Source: Chlorocebus sabaeus | Lineage: Eukaryota > Chordata > Mammalia > Primates > Cercopithecidae | Direction: 5' to 3' | Assembly: GCF_047675955.1 (NCBI RefSeq) | Contig: NC_132915.1 | Location: 18,085,766-18,149,765 of the forward strand | Length of the DNA: 64,000 nt | Part shown: in pieces, positions 24,776 to 37,393 of the stretch | Numbering within the stretch: position 1 is the first letter of the stretch | Layout of the letters: the number at the start of each line of letters is the position of its first letter | Notes under the pieces: generated by a model | The model's database searches: none | Seen by the model: only the letters and a program-made list of their open reading frames with translations | What the model was told of the DNA's origin: nothing | Made by a program: the position numbers and the translations under genes

Positions 24776-25295
24776 TATTCTATCTCTACTAATAAAAAAA
24801 AACTAAGACATTTTCAAAATTCCTTGTCCCTTGAAAAGAACTAAAAGCTTGCACTTTTTACTGATTTGCAGGGAAGTTAGCTAAACACAACACAATATAG
24901 TCAAGATCAATATTGTCCCACATTCATTCAGACCACAGGTACACAGACCTATTAATGGTAAAAGAATTCTTCAGATTAAACACTGACTCGTGATATAGTG
25001 ATGCTCAAAATGAATTTTAAATTCTGTTCGGAATGATTCATGTTTTCATCTTTAAAAAGGCAGACTCAACATACTAAAAATACATGTATTCTACTTTAGC
25101 TACACTAACTTGTTTCTGAAAGGCACAGCAAGTTCGGTTGCTTTTGCTTCCTCTTTCCAAGTGTCACTTTTTCACAAACTAGTAGACAACACAGACCTGA
25201 GTATGCTTGAGATTCAGTATTTGTTATCTATCTTGCAACCTAAATACACCCTTGAAAATATTAAATCACACATATTCTTGGCTAGCTCTAACTGC

Positions 25296-25445
25296 TATTC
25301 TCTCATTCACCAAATATTTTATTGCGCACCAGCATCTACGATGCCATAGGCACGGTGCTCAACACAAGCTACACAGCAGTAAACAAAGAAAGCTCCTGTT
25401 TTCACAGAGCTTACAATCTAGCACAAGAGACAGGCAATAAACAGG
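25296..25445 (+). repeat. Ancient interspersed repeat piece (same type as 9795)
   Basis: 'ttcaccaaatattttattg', 'acagcagtaaacaaag' and 'acagagcttacaatctagc' follow the same repeat pattern as the block at 9795-9990. The family is not named with confidence. Confidence 0.5.
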
Positions 25446-25449
25446 TATG

Positions 25450-27657
25450 TATCTAATATAACGTGTTTGCATGGTACAGTTCAGAATGCCAGACAGCCAG
25501 TTTTATGAAGCACTTTTCTAAAAGTGGACCTTGGCTTTATATTTCAATATTGCTGATCCTAGACTCCCTTTGGGCAGGGCATAGGCAATGGGAGGGTAGA
25601 GGGGAGGGGAGGGAGAAGCTGTACTCAAACACAAACACTGATCAGATCTCTCACTAGAGATGACAGTGTAACACTCTTGGACTGTCAGTAGCATCACCAT
25701 GCTTCTCATGTTGCAGAAAGCCAAACGCATCACAGAAACAAGCACATTATTTGCTGTTTGGAAACAGCATGGTCAGCGAAGGGAGCCCTGGAAGGGAAGT
25801 CAAGAAACCTACTATTTCCTCTTCTGCCAGTGACTCTCACTATGCAACCTCGGGCGCATTCGCTGACCTGCGTGAACTCTGGTATCCCCACCCGCGTGCT
25901 GATCCTCCCTGACTGTGACACTGGGCTAGTCTCTTAAGCCCTTAAGCCTCAGTGTCATCTGTTAAAGGAGGCCAGTAGAATGACACTGCTTGGCAAACTG
26001 TTGGGTACTCCACTGACAGAAGCTATTTAAATAAATACATGGATCCAAGCTTGCTACCTGCTTTACAGAACATGAGGAAGATTAAAGAGAACATATAAAA
26101 TGCCTTAAGCTCTCTGTAAAGAAAGGGTGTTACAGAGTACTAGTGCTTAAAATTTCTACTATGACTATTCTTTCCAGTTATATTTTCTTGCAGTTTCAAA
26201 TTCACTAATCAAAATCATCCACAGACCTTCAGAAACAGAACACATAGTTAGAAAACTAGGACAGAACCTGAATTACAATAATAATAATCATGAGTTAAAT
26301 AAGCCTGCTAAGAAATCAGAAAGCCAATATCCCTCCTCCTCCTTCCCCAACCTCTCACTCTGCCTAGGCTGCTGCAAGCAACAGGGCCCTGCAGAGGTCC
26401 CAAGCATACCACAGCCAGCCCAGGTTGGGGACAGAGTATCGTCTTGCGTGGGAGAGAAGTTACCCTTTCCGTGAAATGCAGAAGCTGCCTCCGCCGTACA
26501 ATTCTTGAAGTGCATGGGGGCAAATCCTCAAAAAGAGATGACAATGCGATCCACTCACCAGAGGACAGAGTACCTAAGGGGTATCCCAGAGTACTTCTCT
26601 TCTGCTTCTTTGAGGAACCGGCTGAGAAAATCCACACCCTGCCCATGTGTCACCCCTGGATGGAATAAGGGTTACACAGTGCAGCTCTCCACAGATAAGT
26701 TTTGGCTCAATGATATAGAAATAGCAAGAGCCTGGCATAAATGCTGGGTCAGTTCCCATGAAAACAGAGAGAGTATATAGATTTGTGGTGATGAATGCCA
26801 GCTAAATCCCTCTTCACAGACAGAAAACAACTACCACTGACAGCTATTACGAAGGCAAAGGCAAAACAGCTCTAACTTTTGCTTTTGACTAAAACTTCTG
26901 AGGCCCTTCCCCTTTAGAGTGATAATTTCATAAACTCTTCGCAGTGTACTTACTTCGAACAAGTCCTAAGCCTTGCAAACTGTCATTACCAGTGTAAATA
27001 CTCCATTGCCCATGCCTAAATGTGCTGCCCCCTGCTTCTCTCCAACAGCCCGGCTTACAAAACTGATAATCACTTAGCCAGTATAGGACTACTGAATCTA
27101 CCACCACTGCTGGAACGCTGAAGTCATTTGAAGAGGGTGTGCAGAGGCATCAAGAAAGTGCCTTCTAGAACTCACATCCCTGTCCCTCTTTTCTCTAACC
27201 ACCAAATACATTATTGCTGTCCAGAAGTGGTAAACCAAACCATCAAATCATATCAAAGGCAAAAAAAAAAAAAAAAAAAAGGCCACATTAAAAACAAACA
27301 CAAATAACTTATAAATGCATTTTTTTAAACTTTTAATTCCCAACTGGTTTCCTCTACCTATCTTATAGCACAAGAAAAAAAAAGAAGAAGAAATAAAAAA
27401 GACATATTCTAGGAAAGCAAAGATTAAATGAAGAATGTGAAGAACAATGGGCTGGTGCCTGCACTGTCTCCTTCACCAGTGCTGCAACAGCACCTAAAGA
27501 TGTAGCTCATTAGTCCGGCCCATCAGTCCTAGGCAGCTCAAAGTGATACATACCTAGATACAAAGAACTTTGCCCATCAAAATAATACATAAAAATAAAC
27601 AATATCCAGCAGGGATTAAGGGGCAGTGAAAAGGAACTATCCTTTTGTTTGAATGCT
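25450..27657. other. Unassigned intronic DNA
   Basis: No exon was recognised. Overlapping frames on both strands at 26288-26780 are short and share no known motif. A run of about 22 A lies at 27260-27281. Confidence 0.4.
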
Positions 27658-27677
27658 GCAAAGAAATTCCTTTAACA

Positions 27678-27976
27678 GGCCGGGCGCGGTGGCTCAAGCC
27701 TGTAATCCCAGCACTTTGGGAGGCCGAGACGGGCGGATCACGAGGTCAGGAGATCGAGACCATCCTGGCTAACACGGTGAAACCCCGTCTCTACTAAAAA
27801 ATACAAAAAACCTAGCCGGGCGAGGTGGCGGGCGCCTGTAGTCCCAGCTACTCGGGAGGCTGAGGCAGGAGAATGGCGTAAACCCGGGAGGCGGAGCTTG
27901 CAGTGAGCTGAGATCCGGCCACTGCACTCCAGCCTGGGCGACAGAGCCAGATTCTGTTTCAAAAAAAAAAAAAAAA
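27678..27976 (+). mobile_element. Young AluY, Old World monkey (AluYR-like) type
   Basis: A second nearly undiverged Alu with 'gctcaagcctg', 'gggcgaggtggcggg' and 'gatccggccactgc'. A perfect 18-base target-site duplication, AAAGAAATTCCTTTAACA, lies at 27660-27677 and 27977-27994. It is probably specific to the monkey lineage. Confidence 0.95.
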
Positions 27977-28534
27977 AAAGAAATTCCTTTAACAGTAAAA
28001 GCAAAACATCTGCCTTCATTTAAAACTGAGTTGTGTGATTTCCTGCATCTATGAACCTCTTTCTAAACTACAAAGAGGCTACAAAACATCACATTTTCCC
28101 CTCCCAGCTTCCCCCTTCAAAAGCTCACAAGATGGTGATTAACAAACAGCCCCTTGTCTGTAGGCACTCTCATAAGCCACAGGAAAAGATAAAAGTTAAA
28201 GAGAAGAACAAGTTTGTAAACAAATGAGAAATAGGTTGCCTAGGGAGGAAGCAAATTCCATCTTGATAAGCAAGCAGCTCTCCTAGCCCTTCTGTAGGAG
28301 ATTCCAAGTGAAAGCAACCTCACCCTCTCACCCACTGAAAGCAGTCTGGATGCAGAGGGCAGGCTGAGCCACCCATGCACTCTAGGCAGTTGCAGAGAAT
28401 CCCCCAACTCAAGAGGTTCTCCGTATGAGCCTAAAGTCCAGGGACTCTCTATTCCAGGAATGAACTGGGGCCTGAATCTCTAACCCATGGCAAACCCATC
28501 TCCCTGGAGATATCCTCCCAGGTAAATTTATTTG

Positions 28535-28720
28535 AAGTCCTGAATCCACCAACTATTAGCTATATCACCTTGTGCAGAGCTGACCCTGTTTAATCAACTT
28601 TTGAATGGATATAATCCCTCTCTTAGGATCATTATGAGAACTAAAGATAAGAATTTTGGCAGTGTGCCCAGATCAGTGGTAAGCGCAAGCCAGGTATGTA
28701 ATAAACGTTTACTTCTATTG
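28535..28720 (+). mobile_element. MIR SINE
   Basis: The MIR order 'caactattagctatatcacc', 'ttaggatcattatgagaac' and 'aagccaggtatgtaataaac' is visible, with much divergence. Confidence 0.65.
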
Positions 28721-29880
28721 AAAGGAAATTCCAATTTCACTTAAGAATCACTGCCTTAGGTGAAAAATCCACAGACATCCTCCTATGATATCTCTAGAAA
28801 GACAAAAGAATCCATCATAGCAGAAGGAAAAAGGGAACTCCCCACAGTATTCGGAAAACACGTACCCTAAAACATACACACACCCTAACAGGTTAAATTT
28901 CATCCTCTAGATCTGCTTCCCCGTGCAGGTGCTGTGATAAGTAAAACGACAGCTCATTGGGTCCTGCCCAAGGTGCTTCCACTTACTTATCAACTGCCCT
29001 AAAGCTAGACCCTCTGAAGGATTTTGGGAAAAAATCTAATTTAAAACCCACACTCATTTAGATTTACTAAACAGGAGTAAATGAAGTTGGCCTCCTATTT
29101 TAAAATGCCCAAATGAGAAGTAAGGGCGGGGGGAACCACCAATACCCTCCACTCCGTTAACATTCATTGTGGCATATTATCAGAGTGTAAATAATCTTAA
29201 ATTAGAAAAGGTGGCTTTAAACCTTAATGAAAACCAAAAACAAAAGAACCCTTCCCACCCCCACACACATGATCTTATAATTGCATCTGAAGTTCATGCA
29301 GGCATCAAAATTTCACTTGCAATCTTTGAGATTTTATAGTCTAGTAGTATCCACCCACTATTCAGGCCCTCTAGATTGTTATTTCCTAATGTTTATGGAG
29401 CAAGATAAAGTTCTGTCAGCAAAATCTTCCTTTGTTTACTAGTTACTTTCAGCTAGAACACCCCATCTTCGATGATAGTCCACTCTATTATTATACAAGA
29501 GTTCAGTTATACCTATCTCTGAAAAAAAAAAGCACTGGGTGAGAATACAACAGACACATTTGTGCCTCCATACGAAAACACCTACTCCTCCATCTACTCT
29601 TCTAAATCTAAGAATACACAGTAAGACGGAAGATGTGCAAAAAACTGGCAAGGTTCAAAAAAAAGGTTATAAGGGAAATTTGGTCTAAATCGAACTTTTT
29701 CGATGAACTCCACAGCAAGCAGTGTCACCAAATAAATTTACTGCACCCTAGAATCAAGTACACTCAAGGCTAGAATGTCATGCCAGTCATATACTACTTC
29801 AATCTCAATAAATCTCTTCTTACTCTCCAAATCCTAGCTGCTTTCTAAAATAGTTCACTAAAAAACACCAACCTAATTAA
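28721..29880. other. Unassigned intronic DNA
   Basis: I saw nothing that I can name. The frame at 29439-29651 on the minus strand has no known motif. Confidence 0.4.
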
Positions 29881-30180
29881 CAACAGCTTCCTCTGCAACA
29901 GTGGCCTTGATTTCACTTATTTACACATTAACTGCAGCCTGCTTTTGGCCAATCCAGTCTATTCTCTGTACCATGCCGAGCCTTTTATCTGCCCTGGACA
30001 GCATTTTCTCCAGCAGATGAAGTAGATGCCGATTGATTTGCTGTCGAGCATGGTAAATTAATAGCAACAAATTGCTGAGGGCCCGTCTCGCTGCTCCACC
30101 ATGCTTCGGCAGTTTTGCTTTATTTGCTCCATGATGGGCAGCAGTCGGCCTCTTCAAGTCAATTTCTTCTTAACAACCTG
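29881..30180. other. GC-richer block with a 78-codon frame; candidate conserved element or pseudogene fragment
   Basis: This block is richer in G and C and has less simple sequence than its AT-rich surroundings. On the minus strand a 78-codon frame (29921-30157) contains ARRALSNLLLLIYHARQQ, then HLLHLLEKMLSRADKR and MVQRIDWIGQ. I do not recognise this protein. No splice acceptor or donor clearly brackets it in frame, so I do not call it an exon. It also holds AT-rich homeodomain-type cores ('taaattaata', 'ccgattgattt') next to GC-rich words, a texture typical of conserved noncoding enhancers. Either reading is inference. Confidence 0.35.
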
Positions 30181-30545
30181 CAATACTTTTCAATGGTGAA
30201 AATAGAGCTGTTCCTTGTAAGTCAGAAATCAATATCTTATTGCCCTTAGAAAATGCTAAACAAGCAGTATTGGCAATCCACTTGGTACTAGAGGGTATCA
30301 GATATAATGCAAATCCATACTGCTTCCCTCCTTGTAGTTATTACAGTTTGCTAAAAGGTTCCTAATGTCATTTATCATCATTTACCATCGACCAAAGAGG
30401 CTATGATTATGATATCCTATCAGTTGGCAAGGCCCTTTCATTTCTATTCAATTAATATTTTAGCAGCACTCAAATGGTTGTGGCCCAAGTCTCGTAATAA
30501 AATTTACATGGCTTTAAGTGAAACAGGAGTTTTCTTGCTTTGATT

Positions 30546-30612
30546 AAATATATATATATACACACACACACACAAATACACACACATATAAAAATACACA
30601 CATATAAAACAT
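30546..30612. repeat. Compound TA/CA microsatellite
   Basis: (AT)n runs directly into (AC)n and then mixed acac/atat units. This is direct simple-sequence evidence. Confidence 0.95.
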
Positions 30613-31290
30613 ACATAAATGTGCAGTACTTACTTTTAGATTCCATGTGTTTCAGATTTCTAAAATTTCCTAATGATTACTAAAATTCAAATGAAGAGGC
30701 TTCCACACTGTAGAATATTAACTCTAAGGAAGGCATAGATGTTCTCATTCTCCGCCTTTCAAAAGGTGGCATGTTCATCGCCATTTATAGTTCGTATAGG
30801 TTTAATTCACACACCTACTGTTCCTAATCTACATCCAATACTCACTTTTTAGAATGGCAACCACTGCTGTCAGAGTCCCTCAGTAAGGACTTCTTTAATG
30901 ACAGCATTACAGGTGAAAGATGGGAACAAGCAGCATTTAGTAACACCAGCAACTCCACGCATCATCCCACTGCCCCCATCACCACTGACCCATTTAGAAG
31001 TCACCCTGTATTTACAAAGAAGAACAATCAGCAGAAAAACTTAACAACTAAATCCTGGGTCAGCTGTCTCATACAAAACAAAAAACAAAAACCGCACACT
31101 TAGGGAAATCCTTAGGGAATAAAGGCCTATGTTCTTTCATTTTTAAAAATTCCATTTTGAAGACGTCACACTAAAACATGTACCATTTCTAACCACGTCC
31201 TATTTGTCATCTTCACTTTTATGCTAGAACTTGAGACAGTGGCACAGCATTCATTCCCATTATAGCCTAGAATACTCCATCCTAACTTTT

Positions 31291-31299
<9 letters not shown>

Positions 31300-31329
<30 letters not shown>

Positions 31330-31330
31330 G
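31300..31330 (+). repeat. (GTTTT)n simple repeat
   Basis: At least four tandem GTTTT units lie next to a T-run. On the other strand this is (AAAAC)n. Confidence 0.9.
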
Positions 31331-33268
31331 CTTCATCTGCTTAGCTCTATCAATCCTAAAGATTACCAGAAATTTAGATTCATATTTTATGTTCCAATTC
31401 CAAGTCATGTCACCAAGTTCTCCTTTAAAAAAAAAATTCCACTAATTCTACCAGACTAATGCTATTTACTCAGTTACCAAAATTTAAATTAATTATGTTC
31501 TCAAACATAATTGTTAAAAATTGGCAACATTATGCAGGCTTAATTAAGAGTAAATCCAATTTACTAAATGTACTTTAATTGGTACTAATTACATTAGCTT
31601 TCATTTCAGAATGACAAATTCCCCATAGGTTTCATTTTATAGTTCTCTATCAGAATCAACACAGGGTGACTGATGACGAGCATCACATAGGAAGGGGAGG
31701 AGGGAGAATACCGACCTCCACCCTGTTTGTCTTCACTTCATACTTTTATCCTTTTATCAATTTGCTAAGTCACAGAGTCATGACTCCATCACAACCATCA
31801 TTTTCTGTTCCAATGAAAAATTTCTCTAAAAATAAATATTCTGTGGCTAGCAGCAGCCAAGAAGAACAGGAACGTTAACCAAAAAATACACAAAGGTTTC
31901 AAATATCAGGGCCACCAATTACTAGGGTACTTCCAAGGACTCCCGGGACTCCTACTCTTGAACCCTTCGAGACACAAATCTAATAAGTGAATAAACCTAA
32001 CCCGATCTTGAGAACTAGGCCCAATTATGCCGCAGGGCAACTTCCCTGCATTATTGCTGCTTTCCATTACAAGGGTATCCAGCGAGTACATCTGGAAGAG
32101 AGGCTAAGAGGAACTAAGGCTGTCTGCCTAGGAAAACAAATAAAGACAGATATGCCTCTATGCTTAAGGGGGAGAAAGAAAGAAAATATAATAAGTAGGT
32201 GGTTTGCAGGGCTGTCTGTATTTCATAATGTGATAAACTGCCCTCAGGATTCTTGATATGATTGAATTTAAAAGCAAAAGAAAAAAAGGGAAAATGTACT
32301 GTTCTCAATTTTAAATGGATGGCATTTGAGGCCAGCTGGACAAGAAGATGACAGAATTATAGTGGTATAAAATGTGTAAAATTAAGGGATCTCATATACC
32401 CCCTTGAAAAAGAAATACATACAGCCAAATACAAGCTATGTGCTTCTTACAAATGTAGATGGTACAAGGAGACCTGGAAACTAAGTGGTTAGGGTAAACA
32501 AGATACAGAAGGAGAAATAAAGGGACTAAATTAATCATCTGGTCCAATCTTTAAAAAGACACTAATTAATTTTGGAGGGTGGGGTGTGGACAAAGAGACA
32601 CATACAAGATCCAGACCTCAAAGGAAATGTAATGAGATAATTAACGAACAGTATCTCTCATGTAATTTATTCCTGTAAGGTAGAACTAAGAGAAGTCCAT
32701 CCATCAGACTGAACAGATTTTGTTTAAGCAGAAGATATTTACATTACTAATCTAAACAGAAATGGCAAAGATGCCAAAATAAGAATTTAATTTCAACAGA
32801 CCATTCAAACTATACTATAATGCTAATATTGACATAACCAAATACCATGCAAAGTAAAACAGTATCTGAAATTAAAAGTCCTCAGTGTAAGCAACGTCTC
32901 ATTTTTTTCCAACTTTTTGTTTTCAAATGCTATTCATCAGATTGCCTTTATTGTCCAACAGCCATCTTTTAAAGATCTACTATCTGGGGATGTTCTGAGC
33001 ATGCGGAAAATAACTATACCCAAAAAGGAATCCATAAATAGTGAAGGCCTAATAGTATGTGCTCATTCCATGTTTTCTCAACTTAGAAAGTAATGACATC
33101 CACCTTGACCATAAATAAGAAATGAAAAGCAGTAAGTCTTCCCTTGTCTTTTTCCCAGCAGGCAAACACATACCTATTCTGAAATGGCTGATGAGACCTG
33201 AAGCACTTCCACTAGGAGATCACCAAAAATAAATATTTCCTAGAGAAATTATTATTGCCAAACAACAT

Positions 33269-33322
33269 TTTATATATATGTATGTATATCTGTGTGTGTA
33301 TATATAGAGAGATATATATGTG
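33269..33322. repeat. TA/TG/GA simple repeat
   Basis: Mixed tatata, tgtgtg and gagata dinucleotide units run over about 54 bases. Confidence 0.9.
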
Positions 33323-34074
33323 CTGCTATTCTTCTGTCTAGGAAATTTAAGCCAAACCATTTTATTATTCAGTCTCCTGCACAAAAAGAAGGCTGTTTGA
33401 GTCATATCTCTCAGTGCTTTCTGACTAATCATTATCTTTTTTTTTTTTGCTACCGAACTAATTGCTAGATTTCAAGACCCAATGTTGAACCTTATCACAT
33501 CCTCCTGTCAGGCTCATTTACTCTGTACAAATTTTGGAAGTAACGGTTATAGTTCTTGGTAAGACCCAACTAAGTAGCCTCAGGGGACCAGTACAAGGAT
33601 TTTACATCAATTTCCTTTGTAACTCCACAGATTTCATTTTCATCCTCCCAGCTCACCCTCTATCCATTCTTTCACATCAAGCCAATGAAGGCGCCACACA
33701 ATTTAATTTTACTTTTTAATATTTTCCAAGAAAAGCTCTTTCACAAGACAAGTTTGCAATGCCCAAAATACATAAAGCAACTCTTTCAGAATAACAAGAG
33801 GATTTTAAAATTTAGCATCCTGCTTTTGAAAGTGTACAAAGTTTAATATGTATTGACTTTTTAAAATAACATTTTTAAATTATAAAAATTAGGATAATAT
33901 GAAAGAAAGATGGGAAGCCACACTTGAAAAAACAGTATTTTCTTCACTACCCAGTCCTTTAAATACAGGTAGCCACAACGGCTTGCAGAATAAAACTGCA
34001 AAAACATACAATTTTCTTTTCAAAGTATACCAGTATTACTGACATTTAAAATGGTTATAAAAGAAATAACTTAC

Positions 34075-34119
34075 CTGCTTGTGCATTTCTATATTCAACC
34101 CATAGGACATTTCATAATA
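34075..34119 (-). CDS. TLE4: TLE4 exon 4 (Q domain)
   Basis: This 45-base exon codes for YYEMSYGLNIEMHKQ, which matches the Groucho/TLE Q domain. On the minus strand it is preceded by an acceptor ending CAG (34120-34122) and followed by the donor GTAAGT (from 34074 down). It keeps phase 0 at both ends. The Q domain is the N-terminal glutamine-rich, coiled-coil part that forms tetramers and binds TCF/LEF proteins in the nucleus. It is the leftmost TLE4 exon that I could find. The next expected exon should begin with codons for TEIVKRLN, which I did not find in 1-34074. Confidence 0.95.
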
Positions 34120-34122
34120 CTG

Positions 34123-35289
34123 TCAAAGAAGGAAAAGCAATTAAATGCGTGACTTTCATCAAACAATCTCCCTAGTTTGTTCAAAATGCCCCAAGTAAAT
34201 CTGAACCAAACATAAAAGTCTCACCTAAACCAGTATCTTCATATAACCTACGCCAATAAATCAAGAGCCCATCGCTATCTTTAACCACCTTAAGACACAA
34301 ATTCAAAGAGAATACTCACAAAACTAAGAAAAATTAAATTCAAACACAGCATTCTTAACATCTCCAGTTGTCTTTATACATCCCAAGCAGATGCATCAAA
34401 AAAGTCTGATGAAAATTTGGTATCCTATGGATTCTTAATTCCTAGGCACAGCAGGCAAGTTAACAGCAAAGAATGTCTTATACAAACGCTGATGTTTTGA
34501 AAGGAAGGTTGGAAAAGGTGATGCTACTTAAGAGTTTGATTTTTGATTTGTTAGTATACTGCTCATATTCACATTTAAAGCAAAAAAGCTGGATAGAAAA
34601 ATAAATGAGTGGGTTACTCTGGAGCTTTCTCGGACAATCATAAAAATATGCTTCATAATACTTCTGTAAAGGCAGATCTGGTTTTTTGAACGTGTAGTAT
34701 AACTGGCATAGAAATTCTGGCAGAATAAATCAGTTATACAGGAGACTATGACGTTCCTCAAACCAATATAACACTACAGAAATTGAAAACACGCAAATAC
34801 AAATGTAATAGTAACATAAAGAGAAGAAAATTTGAAAAATGGTCTGCTGTCTTTCCTTATCCATCACTCCTTTTCAAAGAAATAAGACATTAAAATGTTA
34901 ACAGCATACAGAAAAACTGGCTAAAGTTGTTAGGAGCAAGAGCAATAAAACAACAAAGAAAACCACTAACACAAAAACATTTTTGCTTGTGACTAAACAA
35001 AACAAACGAGGTTTTGTTTTTATTTTTTTTTTTCTATCTGTAAAAAGAAAACACAGAAAATTATACCCCATGAGGTTGAACTTTCTGAAAATTCCAATCC
35101 AAGCCAGTTGTCAAAGGCAGGTTATAACATCCTAGAATTACAGGTTGCTAACAGACACATTCCCACAACTTCAACTGCACTGGCAGGGTGACTGTGATCT
35201 ATCTTGCAGCCTCCAGCAATTTAAACGTATTCTTGTTTTTGGTATTCCAAACTAATAGGCACTTTGAATCTGTGACATGGTTTTCTTAC
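34123..35289. other. TLE4: TLE4 intron 3
   Basis: Intron between exons 3 and 4, about 1.17 kb, with GT and AG ends on the minus strand. The sequence is AT-rich with no nameable repeat. The minus-strand frame at 34528-34761 shows no known domain. Confidence 0.85.
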
Positions 35290-35353
35290 CATGACATAAT
35301 GCCGCTGCATCTCTGTCTTCTCACTGGCGAGTTTCTCACATTCCAGCTTCAGA
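35290..35353 (-). CDS. TLE4: TLE4 exon 3 (Q domain)
   Basis: This 64-base exon completes the split serine codon from exon 2 and then codes for LKLECEKLASEKTEMQRHYVM. The acceptor ends CAG (35354-35356) and the donor is GTAAGA. Heptad-like leucines and charged residues fit the coiled-coil Q domain. LKLECEKLASEKTEMQ agrees with TLE4 and TLE1; TLE3 differs here as I recall it. The exon is needed for tetramer formation in this family. Confidence 0.96.
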
Positions 35354-35356
35354 CTG

Positions 35357-36431
35357 TTCAAGACATAAGATACTCTAAGTACAATGATCTTAACTTACGT
35401 CCTTCAACTCTTAAACACATATTTTAAATCTCACTTACAAACAACTAAATCAACAATCTTAAATAAATACCCCCATCATTATGGAAAGGGAAGTTCGGGA
35501 AGGGGGTCACTGGAACCAGTCTGGACTTGCCCCTTCAATAAGGATCGTATATGTGGTTTTTGTTTTTAGGATTTTTTTTTAATTAAGTTTTAAGGAAACA
35601 AATCCTCTAATCAGTTTAATTCAGGAACTTCCTCCAGAATTGAATATTCACTTAATAAAACAAACACGAAAATAAACCTCAATAATGACTGCACATACAA
35701 GCACAAATAAGTCCTCCAAAATGTCACAAGGGAGTTTCTTTCATGTTCTACAAAGAGATTAATGGAAATACGAATCAAGCATGTCTTATGAATGATGTCT
35801 TGTTTTTTTCCCTCCAAAACACACAGACAAGTGGAACACCACCACCCAGGGCAAAGTGTCAATCGGGTTCAGCGGCTTGTTTTGGTTCTTGTATTTATGA
35901 AATAAGAATTAGGCATCATTAAAAAGCCAGCCAAAGAAAAATGTCTCAAAGGCACCCTAAGTCTAAAAATCGTCTATAAGATGAAAACATTTTTTTCAGC
36001 ATAAAAGTAATGAAATCGCTCACTCCGACTTCCCTGGGCTCTCAGCTCTTCAGTGGAATGGCAAAAAGAAGTGAGAAGGAACCAAGTCCGGGGTCATAAA
36101 GAACTAAGGATGTCAGAAGGCCCCAGAATCTCCCCAACCTTTCATTCTCCTGGCCCCAATAAATCAATATCGAAAGTTTGGCCTCAGCGTTTTCCAAGTC
36201 TCCCCAGTTTCGATTGTTCTGCCTTCTTTTTATTTACGGTAGAAAAAAGAAATGTTTAATTTATTTACACCTGCCTAAGGAAGGAGGCCTTGATTTGCCC
36301 TTTCTGCCCACCGAGAAAAAAAAATAATACCTTTGTGACGCCCCCACAAAAAAGGAGGAGGGTGTTTGTGTTTATTTGTGGGGGAGACAAGAGCTAAGCA
36401 AACAGGAGGATCAGCTAAAGTCAATATCGTT
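35357..36431. other. TLE4: TLE4 intron 2
   Basis: An intron of about 1.08 kb with GT...AG ends on the minus strand. It is AT-rich near exon 3. No repeat family was named. Open frames in it (35611-35862, 36053-36259) are not supported as exons. Confidence 0.85.
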
Positions 36432-36433
36432 AC

Positions 36434-36531
36434 CTGTGGTATTGAGCCTGTAAAAACTGAAACTCTTCCTTAATCCGATCACAGGATTCGGAAATTGTAA
36501 ATTTAAAGGGTTGAGCAGGCTGATGCGGTGC
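36434..36531 (-). CDS. TLE4: TLE4 exon 2 (start of Q domain)
   Basis: This 98-base exon codes for APHQPAQPFKFTISESCDRI and then KEEFQFLQAQYH, with the last two bases opening a serine codon. The acceptor is TTCTTCAG before G36531 and the donor is GTAACG after 36434. The segment ISESCDRIKEEF with cysteine (TLE1 has leucine there) and the spacing HQPAQPF distinguish TLE4 from TLE1 and TLE3, judged from remembered family sequences. The exon starts the helical Q domain used for oligomerisation and repression. Confidence 0.97.
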
Positions 36532-37393
36532 CTGAAGAACAACAATAAAATATTTAATTAGCCCACATCACAGGCGAAGCAGGGAGACGGAGAAAACATA
36601 CCACGCGGCGTTAGCGGGGAGTTGGGGGGGTCATCGCGCACGCAAGCAAAGAGCGATTAAACTCTCCTCCCGCAACCCTCCTCACGCCCAACAGCCCAGG
36701 CAGGGGCTGGTTTCGAGGTGGTCCCGGGCCTCCGCGTACTCCCGCCCGCAGCCCTCCCTCTGCGCCCCGGACCCCGAGGGTTCGAGCCCCACTCCCCTCC
36801 CCGGCCAAAGACGGGCGCCCAGGGACCCGCGCGCCGCGCCCACTCCCTCCTCACCCGGAATCGAAACTGGCCCGTCGGGGGTACCCGCGCCATGGCGTCG
36901 GGCTGCGGTCAGGCAGGGGAAGGAGGGGGGTAGCAGCCACCCTCTCGACTCGTTCTTTCGCTCGCTCGCTCGCCCCGGGGGCCCGCGGCGAGAGGGGCCG
37001 GCGCCCCGCACTTCCGAGCTGCAGCCAGCCCAGCAGCGCCGCCGCCGAGGGCGCCCTCCCCGCCCGGGCGCGGAGTCGCGCCTCCTTCATCGCTCGCCGC
37101 CCCCCCTCGAGGAGTCGCGGCGCGGGGACCGCAAACGGCTCGGCGCGGCTTCCAGGGGCTTCAAAGACAACAATAAGAAAATGGCTACAACTCAATTGCC
37201 TCTCCGCACCCCCTCCGAGGGCCACCACGCCGGGGGCTGGGGGTGATGGCGGGCGGGCGGCTCCCGGCGCGGGGCGCCGATTTCGGACGGCTCTCCACGC
37301 CCCTCCGGCCCAAAGACACAACTCGGTGCGCAGGGGGCGACGCGGGGAATCCCCCAGCGCCCGGCGAGCCCGCGCCCCGCTGCCCGCACTCAC
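36532..37393. other. TLE4: TLE4 intron 1, inside the CpG-rich block
   Basis: An intron of about 0.86 kb, very rich in G, C and CpG, between exon 1 (donor GTGAGT) and exon 2. It could contain an internal promoter. Long frames on both strands here (for example 36851-37438 and 36682-37011) are a by-product of the high GC content. A YY1-like word, aaaatggct, lies at 37179-37187. Confidence 0.85.

Larger units (their letters stand above)
30613..34074. other. AT-rich proximal part of TLE4 intron 4
   Basis: Apart from the listed simple repeats (31300 and 33269) I saw no repeat family or exon. Much of it is AT-rich unique-looking sequence. Several short frames (31666-31878, 31987-32256, 33534-33719) have no known motif. 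Confidence 0.45.

Noticed and set aside
26288..26780. Cluster of frames on both strands
   Set aside because: Short, overlapping, no domain, no splice context. Consistent with chance in mildly GC-rich DNA.
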